Origin: Chaenocephalus aceratus
Lineage: Eukaryota > Chordata > Actinopteri > Perciformes > Channichthyidae
Assembly (NCBI GenBank): GCA_023974075.1
Contig: CM043787.1
Span: 34,381,718-34,445,717 of the forward strand
Direction of reading: 5' to 3'
Length of the DNA: 64,000 nucleotides
In this document: positions 13,231 to 26,153 of the stretch, piece after piece
Numbering within the stretch: the stretch's first letter is position 1
Layout of the letters: each line of letters starts with the position of its first letter
The notes under the pieces: generated by a model
Told to the model about the DNA's origin: nothing
The model's database searches: none
What the model saw: only the letters and a program-made list of their open reading frames with translations
Position numbers and translations under genes: made by a program

Positions 13231-14940
13231 TTCTACGTTCTATATGAATACATCTGTAATATATATGGTCAAAATTTAAAACATACTTTTTTCTCTGGGT
13301 TCTGCCAATAAGTAGTTACAGTAGATAACAGCAAACGATCAAATTGTAAAACACTCAAAGATGACTCCACATCAGTGCAATTTATGCTCATACTTTTTTA
13401 ATGTATCACAATGAGCAAGAAACATACTTGATGAAATATTTTCAAAGGAGTATATTCAATTACCATCTACAATCAACTTAACTAGGACAACAAGGTTTTG
13501 TGACAAAAGTTTCTTTAAAAGTCTGAAGTTCCATGTGGTTGTATGTATGTTAGTTTCCATGTAATTTGGTACAGTTTGGAAATCTTCATCATATAATTAC
13601 AGTAACAAAAAAGCTAACAAGACTACAGTATAGAAAAGACATCAAGAACAACATTTTTGGTTTAACTTGCTCTTTTTTGTACATTGCAAGGCTGTTTTTT
13701 TCTACCCTCGGATGGGCTGCCTGGAGCCACAGAGCCATGCTTATGAGGCTCAAGGAGGAGTAATTCAAGGAAACAAAAAGAAAAACTAAAGCATAAAAAA
13801 ACATTGTGGCACCAGAAGTCACAAAAGGAACAAAGAGCTCCAAGTAACAGTTCATCTTTGAAGTTGGAGCAAATGGTTGTTTGGTTGTTAGTTTGGTTGT
13901 TAATTTTGGTTAATACGCTTTTTTTAGTGTAACTGCCTCTTTAAGAATGACAGCTTTGAGAACCCGTCCCCTCTCTCTGATATTATTTACTCTTAGATGA
14001 TGTAATCAACAGAGAGAGGGGTGAGCCGCCATTTGACTGGAGAGCTTAACTTGTCAACCAGAGACAAGCACAAGGAAATGAAACGGGTAGCAACATGAAC
14101 TGGGAGAAATGAAGCAAGCGTGTCTGTCCATCCTGTCCTGAAATTTGGAAAATGTCCATCAAAGAGCAGAAGCAGAGGCAGAGCTGGAGAAAGAAAGAGA
14201 TAGACAGAAAGGAGAAAGAGGCAGCTGGAGCCACTAAAGTTCAGTTTCATCTAAGGACTTTCCTTTCTGTGTCACACATGTCCATTGGTTCCAGAGTCCA
14301 TTTCCATTACAGAATTGTCAGTTATCAAATAAGGAGGTGGTTTTAAAGCTGTTTTGAGCCTGCCATTGGCTCCCATGCCCAGTGTTGGTGTGCCCACAGC
14401 CTCTCATGTCCTACTAAGAAGATCTCCAAAGCATCCCAAAGTCCTTTTTCTCTCTCTTTTCAGTCCTTTTCGAAAACAAAAAAAGTTGATGTCTCGCTTT
14501 AAATATATCTATATCTGTATACAGGTACACGTTCGTTTTCACAGTGGGCAAAAGATGACCTCTACAGCAAAACCTTGTCTTTATCTCTCTCTTTGTAAAT
14601 GTCCATTAAAATCAAGTATCCCAATGTTAAGTCAGTGGATCCAATTATCCACAATACGATTTGTGCCACAATAAAATATACACTTGTCTGGGGCACAACA
14701 TGTAACTTGTTTTCTTTTCGTTTCAACTGCATAAAGCTTTGGCCACATTCATAAAATCAATCAAAGTAAAAACTGCTCAGTGCTTCGGTATTGTTTCTGA
14801 TCATTTACTTTAAAATTGGATTTTCTAAATTTGAGTTATTCATAATCCAGCTTTGTGGTTCAGTTTGTTTTGGTGTGTAACATATAAAAACAATAAAAGG
14901 CAAACAATAAAACAATTGAATTGATGCTGGCTCTTATGAA
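13231..14940. other. Intergenic or distal 3' flank, no gene seen
   Basis: AT-rich sequence downstream of zfhx3. The open frames here are short and overlap on both strands without any recognisable domain. It could belong to a very long 3' UTR if a distal poly(A) site is used, but nothing in the sequence shows that. Confidence 0.4.
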
Positions 14941-15125
<185 letters not shown>

Positions 15126-15128
<3 letters not shown>

Positions 15129-18100
15129 CATGCTGGCTGAATCTTATGAAGAGACTTCAACTTTGTCTTCAACAAAAGAGCCCAAAAGATTACACTTTGG
15201 AAATAAGAGAGCAAACAGTTTCAGGTAGACAATGAATATAAAGAACATTTTCACACCATAAAGTGGCCAGGTCATATTTTTTGTTTCGTAATTTCAGCAA
15301 TTCAAATTAAAGCTAGTGTTAATTTATGATAAAAAGTAATATACATTAACCAAATAAAATACAAATAATTTTAAGAAAATAACAATACATGTCTGACATT
15401 GTCTGAAAATTAAAAGAAGCAAACATTTAAGAAAACTGTACAACTTAAGATTTTTCAAAATAAGAAACAACATGTGAAGAGTATTTCAGGGAGTTGGACT
15501 TTTAAAAAGTAACAAGCTTGCAGACCAAATCTCATGAGTTCCAACAGCATGCTGTAGTATTAACACCGAATCACTTTGTTCTGCAAGACGAAGCACTTTA
15601 AACATTATTCTGAGATTGTGCCATGTATTAATTAGGGCAAATATATTGACTAAATAGTGGCCAAAAAGTAGTTTGACAAATTTAAAAAGGGTTTTGGTTT
15701 TAAAAATAAAACTATTAGTTCTTTGAATCATCAGCGAGAGGATGGGGGTACCTATATGCACATCTATGTTCTTTGCAATAAAATTAGAGGTTGACTTCTT
15801 TGGACATGAAAGCATCCTTGCTATTTGAAATCAAGGGACATCTTCAAAAAACCTACTCCTTTTTCCAGAAATAATGCTTTGGAATGAAGATGTCCCTTAA
15901 AGACCTGTAATCTATGCATGGAAGTGGCACCCTGCAGAGACATGGGACAAGTCACTGGTGGATTTCCCAGGAAGGGGTCAACTCATCCAAGCAGCCATCT
16001 TTTCCCTCTGAGAAAGTTGTATGTTGACTGGCATAAATGTTTCTAAACCTATGAGACGCATCAGTACCAGATGTATTATATACATTTTTTGGTAACCACT
16101 ATTACTTGCTTAACAAATGAGCAACAACCTTGACTGGATGGAGGGATTTTCAGCATAATTACATAAGTTATTCAGCAACCAATGATGCAAAAATGTACAC
16201 AACAGTTTACAGTCACTTAAAAAAAAATAGAAAAAAATAGATTGTGACAATTAAAAGCAGGTAAATGAAATAGGATCAGTCCTTGCTTAAGAAAAATCCA
16301 TTGTGATATTTGGAATGCACTGTCTTTACAAACATTATAGATCATTGGCTTTAAACATTGGTCTGTTCAAAAAGAAAATCGGCAAAATGTCCTTTGGAAC
16401 ATATATTCACAGTCTTCAAAGTTCCGTTTTTGCAACAAGAAAAAAAAGGTGTTGCAGAGGCAATAAATTGGTTTATTGTTGGTTTTAGTTAAAGCTTAGC
16501 CAAAAGCAAAATGAGCATGCATCTAGGTACTTTTTCTCCTTTCAACATTCTACATTAGCAGCAAAACGTATGTACTTGAAGACCAGACCTAATACATTTT
16601 CTTAAAAAATGGACACTTGAATGTGACAAAAAAGTAAAACAAAGATTAATAACCTCTATCTTACAAACTGCAATGGCTCTGTAACGGTGCTACTCCACAA
16701 TGCAAGGACAAGGGCCCTTTTTGGTTTTTGGTATTTACGTAAAAAAGCCACCTGTTTGCTTGCAAAGAAGCAGAAACGGCAACTCTGATGCGTACTCCTT
16801 TGTCTTTTAAAACTTTGTTTTCTTTCCTCTAAAAACAGCAACAAATTCTCAAGTATAAAGAAGCCTCTTTTCTCATATTTATGCACCAATGGTGAAAAGT
16901 GTTTAGTCTTTGGATTTTCTTTTTGTCTTAAAGCGTGAGAATTATTATTGGTATTCTTTTTCATTTATGACAACAAACATGTCAAAATGAAAATAAAGAC
17001 TGTAGCCACAATACATGAAGAACAAAAGACCTGCTTTGTAGTGTACATATCTACAAACACAGGAGAGCAGAGAAAAATAAGTGCGAAGATAGGAACAAGT
17101 AGAGTGAGAAATAGGAGTCAGACAGTGATAAGTGCACAAAGGTAACACAAAAATTAAATTAAATTAAACTTTCAATATTTCCCCCAGGATCTTTTAGTTT
17201 TGGTTAGCGCAATACCAACCAAACCATAACATTTAAATAATTCTAAAAGAGGATCCTGCCTTGTCAGGAGGGGCATTTGGGTGAATGTTTCTCAAGAAGT
17301 TGAGAATAAGACAGAAACAAAATGAGATAAATTACCTGTCCATAATCTAGTCTATCGGAATGACCAAGACAACATCAAATGAAGCGTCTTAAAGTTGGAC
17401 AATACAAAAGCTTAATGTACACAAAGTTTTTTTTTTCAACCTACCATACTGTTTAAATTCATTTCCAATGCAACAATCTACTTAACACCAAAAATGTTCA
17501 TATCTATCATAAATACAGAAGGTTGTTTTTTTTAATCAAAACTCTTTTTATCGCCCGTTATTGTCTGCAATGCTCTCCTTGTCTGGGTATAATGGATTTA
17601 AAAGGATTTCAAATGTTAAAACCAGCAAATCATTTACCCTTTTTGAATGCCCAGATACAATGCCGTGTTAAAAATTGTATTCAACTTAACATTTTCTGTT
17701 ATTAAATCAACATATGAAAGAAAAAATCCTTATCTCCTGTTGGAAACAAAAGGTGTAAAACATGGATTTCTGTAACAGAAAAAACCTCTGTGAGCTGTTG
17801 ACCTGAGAATAAAATAGACATTACATTATTCTTTTACTTTTGCAAGCCATTGGTATCTGAATGCTTAAATAGCAAGAAAACTGATAGACTATTCTCCCAT
17901 AAAGTACATACTGGCTTTTTGTGACTGTGCTATTAAGTAGAAATGATTACAAAAACAAAGGGACAGCTTGTTGACTTGTATTTCTTCAAATGGGTTCTTG
18001 GGCCATTTGTCAACCTTGAGGCAGTCCACTGCCATACAGTACAGCATTCCTCTATCATTACCCAAAACATAACTGCAGCAATCTTTTCTATTCTCATATA

Positions 18101-18377
18101 TTAGTATGCATGTATTTCAGTTGAGAAAAACAAACAAACAAGCAAAAAAACAAACAAAAGGAAAACCAGCATGTTGATATGGGAAACAATCCACTAACAT
18201 TTAAATTTTTGGTTACAAGCTTTGGAATTGCAGTTAGTCTTTACACATCTTTTTCTGAAATTGGTTTGTATACGTTTAATGTATTTTTAACATTGCTGCT
18301 TTTTGTGTTTTTTCCATTTGTGATTTTTTTTTGTCTTTTTAAGTGTTTTTTAAATATTGTCCATCATTGAAAGCTCT
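15126..18377 (-). other. zfhx3: zfhx3 3' UTR and immediate downstream flank, end unresolved
   Basis: This AT-rich stretch follows the zfhx3 stop codon on the minus strand. It has no spliced or coding character, and poly-A/T runs and A/C-rich runs such as the one at 18126-18160 are frequent. ZFHX3 genes of other vertebrates have 3' UTRs of several kilobases, so much of this is probably transcribed. Where the transcript ends is not visible. One possible poly(A) signal is listed separately. Confidence 0.45.
16472..16477 (-). terminator. Candidate poly(A) signal (AATAAA on the minus strand)
   Basis: TTTATT on the plus strand reads AATAAA on the minus strand, about 1.9 kb after the zfhx3 stop codon. 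A U-rich run follows 20-40 bases downstream on that strand. The hexamer is common in AT-rich DNA, so this is only one possible cleavage site. Confidence 0.25.
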
Positions 18378-20095
18378 TTACAATCTGATGGAGTCTGTTC
18401 CTACACTAGCAAGATTACTACTACAACTACTACTGTCTTTGACAAAGCCAGGCTGCTGCGGCTCCTCCGCCGTCCTGCCAAGCCTGTCCGCTGACTTCTG
18501 ACTACTGTCAGAGTCAGACTCGTCGGTAAAGACGTCTGTTGGTATCGAGGTCTGAACTCCTGAGGTGCTCAATGAACTTGAGGTAACCGTTGAAGGTGAG
18601 GACATTGGAGGAAAAGAGGAGGAAGAAAAGGAGGGACTGGCATTGGGTTTCCCAGCTAAAGCTCTGGAGAAAGGGGCCTGGGGCCATGGTTTGCCGGCAG
18701 CTGTGGTGTTGAGTGGGGTAGTAGAGGAGGAGCAGAGGGAAGAGGAGACAGCAGAGGATGGCATGGTGGCTGATGTTGTTGGCGGGGGAGGGGGGCTGCT
18801 GATGGGATGAGTGGCAGACTGCGAGGTAGATGCGGTGTTAGGATTGGGGAAGCAGGCTGAAGAGTGAGGTAATAAACTAGTAGCGTGCTCTTTGGCATTT
18901 CTGGCTGATCGCTTGATTGTTCTGTGTTTGTGCAATGCCGATTCCAGGTGTTGACTGAGTGCTTTTTCCCCATCCAACGTAGTGTCACAAGCCAGACAGT
19001 CATAGAGACTTCCAGCCCCTGCACCTACGCCACCAGGGACACGCTGCAACATCTCTTGCAGGTTTGCCGACTGACCGAAAAAACAGTTAGATTTAACATG
19101 GGTTACAGCCTCATCTTCCTTTGTGAAAACTACTTGACATTTGCGGCATGCCAGTTTACACTGCACCTTAGGGACGATGTACTTATTCAAAGCTTTGCCA
19201 TCCAGCTCTTTCTGCTGAGAGGGTACTTTTTTATGAGAGGAGGAGGAGGAATTTGGGGGTTCACTATTGGGTTTGCCCTTTTGCTCCTCGGTTTTCATTT
19301 GATCTTTGGCAGATTCTTTGCGATCCTCCAATGGTTGATGGGGGACTGGAGTTTGGCTAGCCTTGGGTTGCTGGATCTGCTGAAGCTGCCTCTGCTGCTG
19401 TTGTAGTGCGTCCTGCAAGCTCTGCTGATATTGCTGGTAATGCTGCAGCAGGGACCCCGGAGACAGGCCCATCATTGCTTGTGACAATGCTGGGTTGTAA
19501 GGGAAGAGACTTTCCATACCATACATCGGTTGCAGGTAACCCCCTTGGAGAGCCCCAGGGATCTGTGGAGAGTAATAAGGGGAGAACCCAGGCATGAAGT
19601 AGGGCAGGAATTGGTTTGTGAGGAGAGCTGTGGGGTCAGATGCCAAAGCAGCCTGCAGGGCCTGAAGCTGGGCAGGGTCTACCACATACTCCATACCAGG
19701 TGTGGGCATGGAGATGGCAGGTACAGCTGTATCTGGTTTCTCCTTCTTGGCACTGGCAGCAGAAGTGGAAGGGGCAGGGGTGCTTCCAGTTGACGATGGG
19801 GTTGAGAACTTCTCTGTCTTTTCCTTGGACTTCTCCTTCTCCCTTATCCCCCCCTCAGCATCACGTTCTTTAGAGGGTTCAGGCCGGGAGCCAGACGGGG
19901 TGGTTGAGGAAGTGGAGTTGGATGTGACGGTGGAGCTTGAGTGGGAAGCAGATGTGTTGGTCTGGGCTGGACTCGATGCGGCAAGGGATGATGAGGAAGG
20001 AAGCTTGTTGGGTAATCCAGACGTGGGGAGGCTAGGCGAGGGAACACTGGCACCAGGCATGTTCAGGAGGTTTGAGGGTTTTGGAGGAGTTAAAG
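18378..20095 (-). CDS. zfhx3: zfhx3 last coding exon (C-terminal region)
   Basis: The acceptor TATTTTCCAG is followed by CT, which completes a GCT (Ala) codon with the last G of the previous exon, and the frame runs 572 codons to TAA at 18378-18380. The product starts [11 protein letters not shown] and goes through Ser/Thr-rich sequence and a Lys/Glu-rich patch. It then has the strongly conserved block [20 protein letters not shown] to [18 protein letters not shown], a Gln-rich run, and two C2H2-like fingers (CRKCQVVF..H and [10 protein letters not shown]). It ends in Ser/Pro-rich sequence and GTDSIRL. The tail is the best evidence for ZFHX3. The site homologous to the human polyglycine tract (about 19012-19035) holds only a short Gly/Ala/Val stretch. 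A longer open frame reaching 20123 includes intron bases and its ATG is not the start. Confidence 0.93.
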
Positions 20096-20540
20096 CTGGA
20101 AAATATTCAAACACAGACAACATGTAATAATTAATAGGTGTATTTCCTTGATAAGTGTGTCATTATAAAATGTAAACACAACAGTTACATGAAGAACTAA
20201 TGATATCAAGATTATGCAATCTTGACAAAGTAAAACTCAGTCTGAGTGAGCCATTTGTTCACAGTGTGTGGTATTGGTGGGTCTAACAGTTAAAAGGCCA
20301 ATATATTATGTTACAGAATTTACCGTAATGTATGTGTGCAGTATAAATGAGTACATGTCACAGACTGATGGGAATAATATAGATAGTGTGTTCTGTGGTG
20401 CAATCACTGAGTTTTACATTTAAGTACTATATGTGATGACTTTAGTTTGTAAGTTGGTAAATTACAGTTTAAAAAACAACTGCAACTCCACCTCAAATAT
20501 GTTGCGTTTACTCAGAGAATGAATCCAACTCATGACATAC
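20096..20540 (-). other. zfhx3: zfhx3 intron between the large exon and the last exon
   Basis: A 445-base intron with donor CAG/GTATGT (20541/20540) and acceptor TTTTCCAG (20096-20097). It interrupts a codon after its first base. It is AT-rich with no repeat or open frame. A read-through frame at the 5' end meets a stop within four codons (ATG-TGA context near 20530), which confirms that splicing is needed. Confidence 0.9.
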
Positions 20541-23500
20541 CTGAATTAGATGAGTTAAAGCTGGAAAGAGAGGGACTGCCAACCCCTGGCAAAAGGCCTG
20601 GTGGTATGCCTTGCAGATTTGGATACGATGACTGAAGATTCAGAGCCTGCATTGCAGGGTTATCAAACAAACCATGCTGCTGCATGGCCTGCTGCTGCGC
20701 TAGTCCTAAAACTTCATTGGCCTTCTTAATGCGGTCCATTTCTTGCTGGGCCATAAGTTGGCGGACGGTGGCAGGGTCAAAGTATTCTTTTTCCTTATCG
20801 ATTTGGCTGCCAATGGTATCCTTCACCTTATTGATGTGTTGCTGGGAGAAGATATGATCACGGATAGAGAGGCGAGCAGTGTACTTTACACCACACAAAA
20901 TGCACTCCGTCCTCGGCCCATCATAGGATGTCTGATTAATTCCAAAGTGCTTGGCCATGTTGAGCTTTGCCTTTTTCTCCTTGGCACGAGCGTTTTGAAA
21001 CCACACCTGAACAACTCTCTTTGGAAGTCCAATGTCATTGCCAAGTACCTCACATTCCAGCATAGTTGGAGTCCTGTAGTCGTTAAAACAGGATTTCAAC
21101 AATTTCAGCTGAAGGTTATTCATTTGCGTCCGGAAGCGCTTTTGGCCAGGTCGATCTCCACTGTCGATGCTCCTGGTCCCTGAGGCTCCAGGACTTGGTG
21201 AACAGGGGTCAGCCAGGCTGGACGTCTCACTGTGTTCAATAATATGTTCGTCATATTCCCTAGTATAATAGCTTGTTGCAGGGCTTACTAGCCCTGAAGA
21301 CATCTGGTCATCAGTTTCAAGGATGGCGGCTGTGCCACCAGACTTAGACAGGTAATCACCACTATGCTGGCTGTGCTTTGCATCAGCACTGTCATTATCA
21401 GCATTGGCCTCATCGCCTGTGGTTGTGTCAGTGATAGCTGTATTCACAGAAGAGCAGTCGTCATTATCTAGTTTGTTTGGATCATAGCTGAGGTTCACAG
21501 AAGACATGGTTGCAGTCTCAAAATCTTCCATTCCCTCAACTTTAATAGATGAAGGGCTAAGAAGAGCCCTAGGAGACAAATCCATGATTTTGTTTACTGG
21601 TGACATAGAGGAGCTATGTCCATCACTGTGTGCTGGAACCATTTGAGAGTAGCTTGAAGTATCTAGACCATCTATTTTGATTTGCATACCCTCATGATCA
21701 GGTAACATACCAGCTAGAGCTAAATTATATCCAGCACGTTTGGCTTCATGCCAGTGACGAGAGCGAATGTGTGCCTCAAGGGCAGTTTTTGCTTTAAAAA
21801 GTGCTCGACAAAAAGGGCACCGACGATGAGCTTGAGCTGGCCCTATTGCCCTAAACTGCCCTTTTCTCTCTCTCGCTCTGGTATTTTGGAACCAAACTTG
21901 CACTACTCTCTTTTTCAATCCCACCTCATGAGCAATGTGGTCAAGCATTTTACGCGTAGGATTTGAGTCTAATAGGTACTTCTGATAAAGGATCTCTAGC
22001 TGCTCAGGTGTGATGGTGGTTCTGAGCCTCTTGTCTCTCTGTCGTTCTTCTGCACTATTTGTGCTGTCGTTCTCTCCTGGGCTAGTGCCAGCTTTTTCCT
22101 CCAACTTCCTCTTCAGGGAATTCATGGTGGAGGTGGGGGTAGACGGAGAGGTGGCAGAGCTGCTGGGAACCTGTGGCATTGCTCCAGAGAGTAGCTGACT
22201 TGCCAGGAGAGGATTGCTGGGATCAAATAGCATGAAAGACATATCTATTGGACGGTCTAGGAATTGAGGGTGGATGAATTGATTTTGCACAGAAAGGAAG
22301 TGTAATTGCTGGTGCTCCTGCCAGTGCTCAAAGGAGGGGAAGCCAATCTTGCACTGATCACACTGGTACGGGATCATCTGTTGTGCCAATTGTTGTGTGG
22401 CAGAGGTCATATGTGCATTGAGGCTCATGTGCTGGCTTTGCGATGAAGCCTGGCTTGTCTGAGAGGCAGAGGGACCACACTGCTGCTGTTGCTGAGAGAA
22501 AGAGGACGATGAATGCTTGATGGGCTTTGTTTGTATCTTCTCTTCTCTCTGAGGTCTATGGTGTTGTGCCTCAGACTGGGGTTGATGCACAACCTCCTGC
22601 TTAATAGAAGTTTGGGTTTCCCGTGCCAGATCAGCAGAAATGTCTGGTAACTCCTTGGGCTTCTCATCAAAGAGGTTAGAGGTGGATGCTGGCAATGCCT
22701 CATCTTTCTCAGTGGATGGGAGCTGGGAAAAAGCTGAAGTGGAGGGTGGAAGTGGGCAAAGACTTGAAGAAGAGGGCATTGGGGTGTGACAGGAGGACCC
22801 AGAGGGAGTATAACAGTCATTGGAATAATCCATTGAATCCTCATTGTGGCTGTCATATTGACCCTCATCATCTTCATCTTTGTAACACAGCTTCTTTTGG
22901 TGTTTTATTAGATCAAATATACGCTGGAAAACCAGACTGCATTTCTTGCACTGGTAGTTCAGATTTGTCGTGCGTACATAACGATCATTTGACAATTCTC
23001 TTCTTTCTCCCTCTTTTGCCCCCTCACCCTGGTTTTCATAATTTTTCCTTGCCTTCTGGCGAGCATTTTGGAACCACACAACAATCACACGAGTGGGGAG
23101 ACCCAGAAGGTTGGAGAGTTGTTCAAATTCATCATCTTTGGGATACGCATTGGCATCAAAGAAGTCTTGTAGCACTCTTAGCTGGTAGTCAGTAAACCTA
23201 GTCCTGGAGGATCTCTTGCTTCCATAAAACTCTTGTTTCAAAGGTTCAGGGGAAGGAGGTTTAGAGTCAATTTTTGTTTCTTCCAATGTTGTTGTTGGTG
23301 GATTATTGAAATTGTATGGCGAGTCTTTGTTGCGTTGTCGTTCTTTAAAAAGGGTGTTTCTGAACCAGTGCTTTATGACTTTTTGTGGAAGCCCTGACTT
23401 GTCTGCCATCTCTTTAATCTGTTCCTCGTTTGGCGAATTGTTGATATCAAAGTATTGTCGCAGGACCCTAAGTTGGTCATCTGTGATGCGTGTCCGCGGC

Positions 23501-24826
23501 CTCTTGTTCTGCTGCTGCTGCTGTAGCATGGCTGGTGTAAGCTGCTGTTGATAGAGCATGGCCAGTTCTGAGGCCAGGCTTGACTCAACAGATTGTAGAT
23601 GTGGCATGGACTGGAGAGACATGGACTGCATCATAAGTGGTGAGAAGAGGGGCAAATCCATTGGCATGGGAATTTGAGCTTGCGGCTGTGGGGTAGATAC
23701 TGTTGGAGGTGTATGTGAGGCAGCAGAGACAGGAATATTTGGTGTTGGAGCTCTTTGGGGTGGAGGAGGTGGAGGAGGAGGCTGTGGAGGAGCAGGAGCA
23801 GCCTCTGGTGTAGAGGGTCTCAGTGGATAGAGTTTATCATATTGTTCTCTGTATTCCTTTGCAAATCTCTCAAGGGATCGAAATGGAAAGAAAGCCTGGT
23901 GGATATGCTCCTGGTGACTCTTTAGAATCAGTATGTTTGAAAACAGCTTGCCACAGGCTTCACATTCCAGTTTCTCCAATCCCTCAATGGGGTCCACCAC
24001 TCTTGTTATCCCACCTGGACCACTTGATCCTGTAGGTACAGCTGTCTTTTTCTGAACTTTCTGTTTATTTTCATTGTACTGAATAACTAACTCAAAACCA
24101 AAGTTTTCCAGCAAAGCTTTGGTAGCATTTCCTCGAGCATCTGATGCAATCCTTGGTGGAGGCAAGCCAGTATCATGGTTTATGTTTATAGCAATATGCT
24201 GCATGTCTTTCTTTTCTCTTGACTTACTGTCTGTAGAATCTCTGTTAGCATATTCTTCATTTTTTTCATTTATGGCCCTTTCTCTTTCTCTGTCTCTCTC
24301 ATTCTGTAAGTTGGAAAGTCTCTGCTTTTTTTCAGCCTGCTGGAGCAGAGCTGCACTCTGTTGCAACAAAGCCATCTGCCCCTGAGCCTGCTGCTGTTGT
24401 TGTTGCTGCTGCTGATGTTGTTGATGTTGCTGCTGCATGTGGTGGTGCATCAATTGCTGCTGCAAGCAACTTTGCTGGGCCTGCTGGGCAGAGTTTTTTA
24501 GATCTTCAAGCAAGGAGGAGGTGGAGGACCCTGCTAGACCAAGTGCTGCGTTGCTGAGGCTGATCTCTGGGTTCAGCTGAAATTCTGCACCAGGGATGTA
24601 GAAAGGGAATAGCAACTGCTGCTGTTGCAGGAGGGGAAGTGAATCAGCTGTCATTGGGAAGTGCTGCAGAAGTGCTGGGTTGAATAGCTGTGACTGTAAA
24701 AGAGCAGCCTGCTGCTGGAGCTCTTGTTGAAGCTGGGCTTGAGCTTGGGCTTGAGCCTGAGCCAATTGCTGTTGTTGCTGAAGCTGTTGTTGTTGCTGTT
24801 GTTGTTGTTGTTGGTGTTGCTGCTGC

Positions 24827-24894
<68 letters not shown>

Positions 24895-26153
24895 TTGCTG
24901 CTGCTGCTGTTGCTGCTGCTGCTGTTGTTGCACCCTAGCAGACAGCATGTCAGAACACTTTTGACTTGACTTTTTTACTTCATGGTTCTCCGATGGTAAG
25001 GAATGGCAGCTCAATGAAGAATTCCCCATGCTCTCATTGATATGACTCTGGATCATATTGTTTCCTCCAAGAATACTCTGAGCTGTTTGAGACCCAGAAT
25101 AATTGTGGTTGGTAGAGCTAGTAGTTGAGTTACTAGCTGGGCTTGGACTAGATGTTGAAGTGCTGATGCTGGACCCACCGACGCTTAAACCAGTAGCACT
25201 TGCAGAGCTAGGAATCCCCCCTGCTGCTTCAAGTTTGGCTGCCCTAGCTTTGGTCTGGTGTAGAACAGAGCGCATGTGGATCTCCAGAGTAGAACTCTGG
25301 CTATATGCCACATTACAGGTGCTGCACTTGAATGGCTTGTTGTCAGGGCTGCTGGTGGGCTCCGGCTGTCCAGTAGTGGACTCCTGAAGAGCCCGTTTCA
25401 CCTTGTGCAGGTGGGAGACAGAGTTATAGTGAACTAAAAGAATGTTCTTCTGTGTAAAAGACTCTTTGCATACAGTGCACTTGAAAGGACGAGATGGATC
25501 CAAAAACTTCTCCATGGTGAAGTTGGGGCCCTTTCTGAATGGCAAAGCACGTTTAGGTTCAGATCCAGAATCTTCCTGCAGTGAACCAGAGTCACTGCCT
25601 GTTGGGCTTTGTTTATCTTCTTGGTCACTTTCATCTCCCTCTTTCTCATCTTCTCCAAGACTTCCATGCTCCTCACCAAGGGATGGGTCACTCATTACCA
25701 TAATGTCACCATTCATCAATAAGCCCCCATAAAGCTGCTGGATATCAGCTTCAGTCAGCTCCAGGTGGCTAGTTTCTAGATGTTTCTTCAAGGCCTGAAG
25801 TGTTCTGAAGCTTCGCTGGCAGAGACAGCACATGGTGGCTGCCCTGATCACATGGTACTGTGAATGGAGCTGTAGTTTCTCCACAGTCTTGAAGGCCAGG
25901 CTGCATTGGTTACAGCGGTACTTGTAGACATGGCGATCTGAAACAGGCAACTGCGGCCTTTTGTTGTGAACCTCATTGAAGTGCATCTGGAGCGAGTTGG
26001 AGGACTTAAACACTTGATTACAGCCTTTCTTCCAGCACAGAAATCCTGTGGCATCATCCCTCTCTGACTGTTGATCTTCCAGCGGTGACTTTTGAGATTC
26101 AGCTGTTTCTGTAGGGAGTGACATTCCCTTCTCTGGATCAGCATCTGATGCAT
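20541..26153 (-). CDS. zfhx3: zfhx3 large exon: four homeodomains and about ten zinc fingers
   Basis: This 5,613-base exon begins AT/GCA TCA GAT after TTCACAG and ends TCA G/GTATGT. The residues below count from the internal Met at 26124, which is not a start because the frame is open through the splice. C2H2 fingers lie near 28-54, 69-91 and 98-120, then 213-238 and 264-289. A Gln/His tract covers 399-447 and a second Gln/His region lies near 575-600. A finger sits near 717 and a Pro run near 775. HD1 is 873-932, HD2 970-1029, a finger near 1057, and one near 1252. HD3 is 1364-1423, a finger near 1434, HD4 1661-1720 and a finger near 1739. Order and spacing match ZFHX3/ZFHX4. The single huge exon carrying all four homeodomains is the conserved gene structure in vertebrates. 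Confidence 0.95.
20965..21144 (-). other. zfhx3: Homeodomain 4 of zfhx3
   Basis: Sixty residues from QKRFRTQM to about KEKKAKLN. The recognition helix is [15 protein letters not shown], with W48, F49, Q50, N51 and R53 in place. It is followed by one C2H2 finger ([10 protein letters not shown]). Confidence 0.95.
21856..22035 (-). other. zfhx3: Homeodomain 3 of zfhx3
   Basis: Sixty residues from [20 protein letters not shown] to RARERKGQ. The recognition helix reads [15 protein letters not shown], with W48, F49, Q50, N51 and R53 present. A finger ([10 protein letters not shown]) follows at once, as in ZFHX3 and ZFHX4 of other vertebrates. Confidence 0.95.
23038..23217 (-). other. zfhx3: Homeodomain 2 of zfhx3
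   Basis: Sixty residues from [20 protein letters not shown] to the start of the KNYEN linker. The recognition helix is [17 protein letters not shown]2 lies only 37 residues after HD1, and the short linker holds an SPEPLKQE motif. Confidence 0.95.
23329..23508 (-). other. zfhx3: Homeodomain 1 of zfhx3, with Arg at position 50 and Leu at 53
   Basis: Sixty residues starting [20 protein letters not shown]. The recognition helix is [16 protein letters not shown]. It keeps W48, F49 and N51 but has R50 instead of Q50 and L53 instead of the near-universal R53. The same helix is known in human ZFHX3, so it is a family trait, not a lesion. Confidence 0.95.
24784..24930 (-). repeat. zfhx3: Coding CAG/CAA tract: 49 Gln/His codons
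   Basis: Forty-nine codons in a row are Gln or His: 12 Gln, His, 25 Gln, His, 10 Gln, reading in the transcript direction. CAG dominates but CAA breaks it often, and the longest pure CAG run is nine codons. It sits between the finger pair and the [21 protein letters not shown] block, the same place as the ZFHX3 Gln tract of mammals. Long Leu, Ala and Val frames on the other strand are shadows. Confidence 0.95.

Noticed and set aside
18565..20127. Several plus-strand open frames of 60-160 codons
   Set aside because: They lie opposite the last zfhx3 exon, are low-complexity, and have no recognisable domain. They are antisense shadows.
24690..24969. Leu/Ala/Val-rich plus-strand frames
   Set aside because: They are the reverse complement of the Gln tract in zfhx3.
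26124..26124. ATG of the 1,864-codon frame as the start of a separate gene
   Set aside because: The frame is open upstream through a proper acceptor and joins in phase with the 26333-26456 exon, so the Met is internal.
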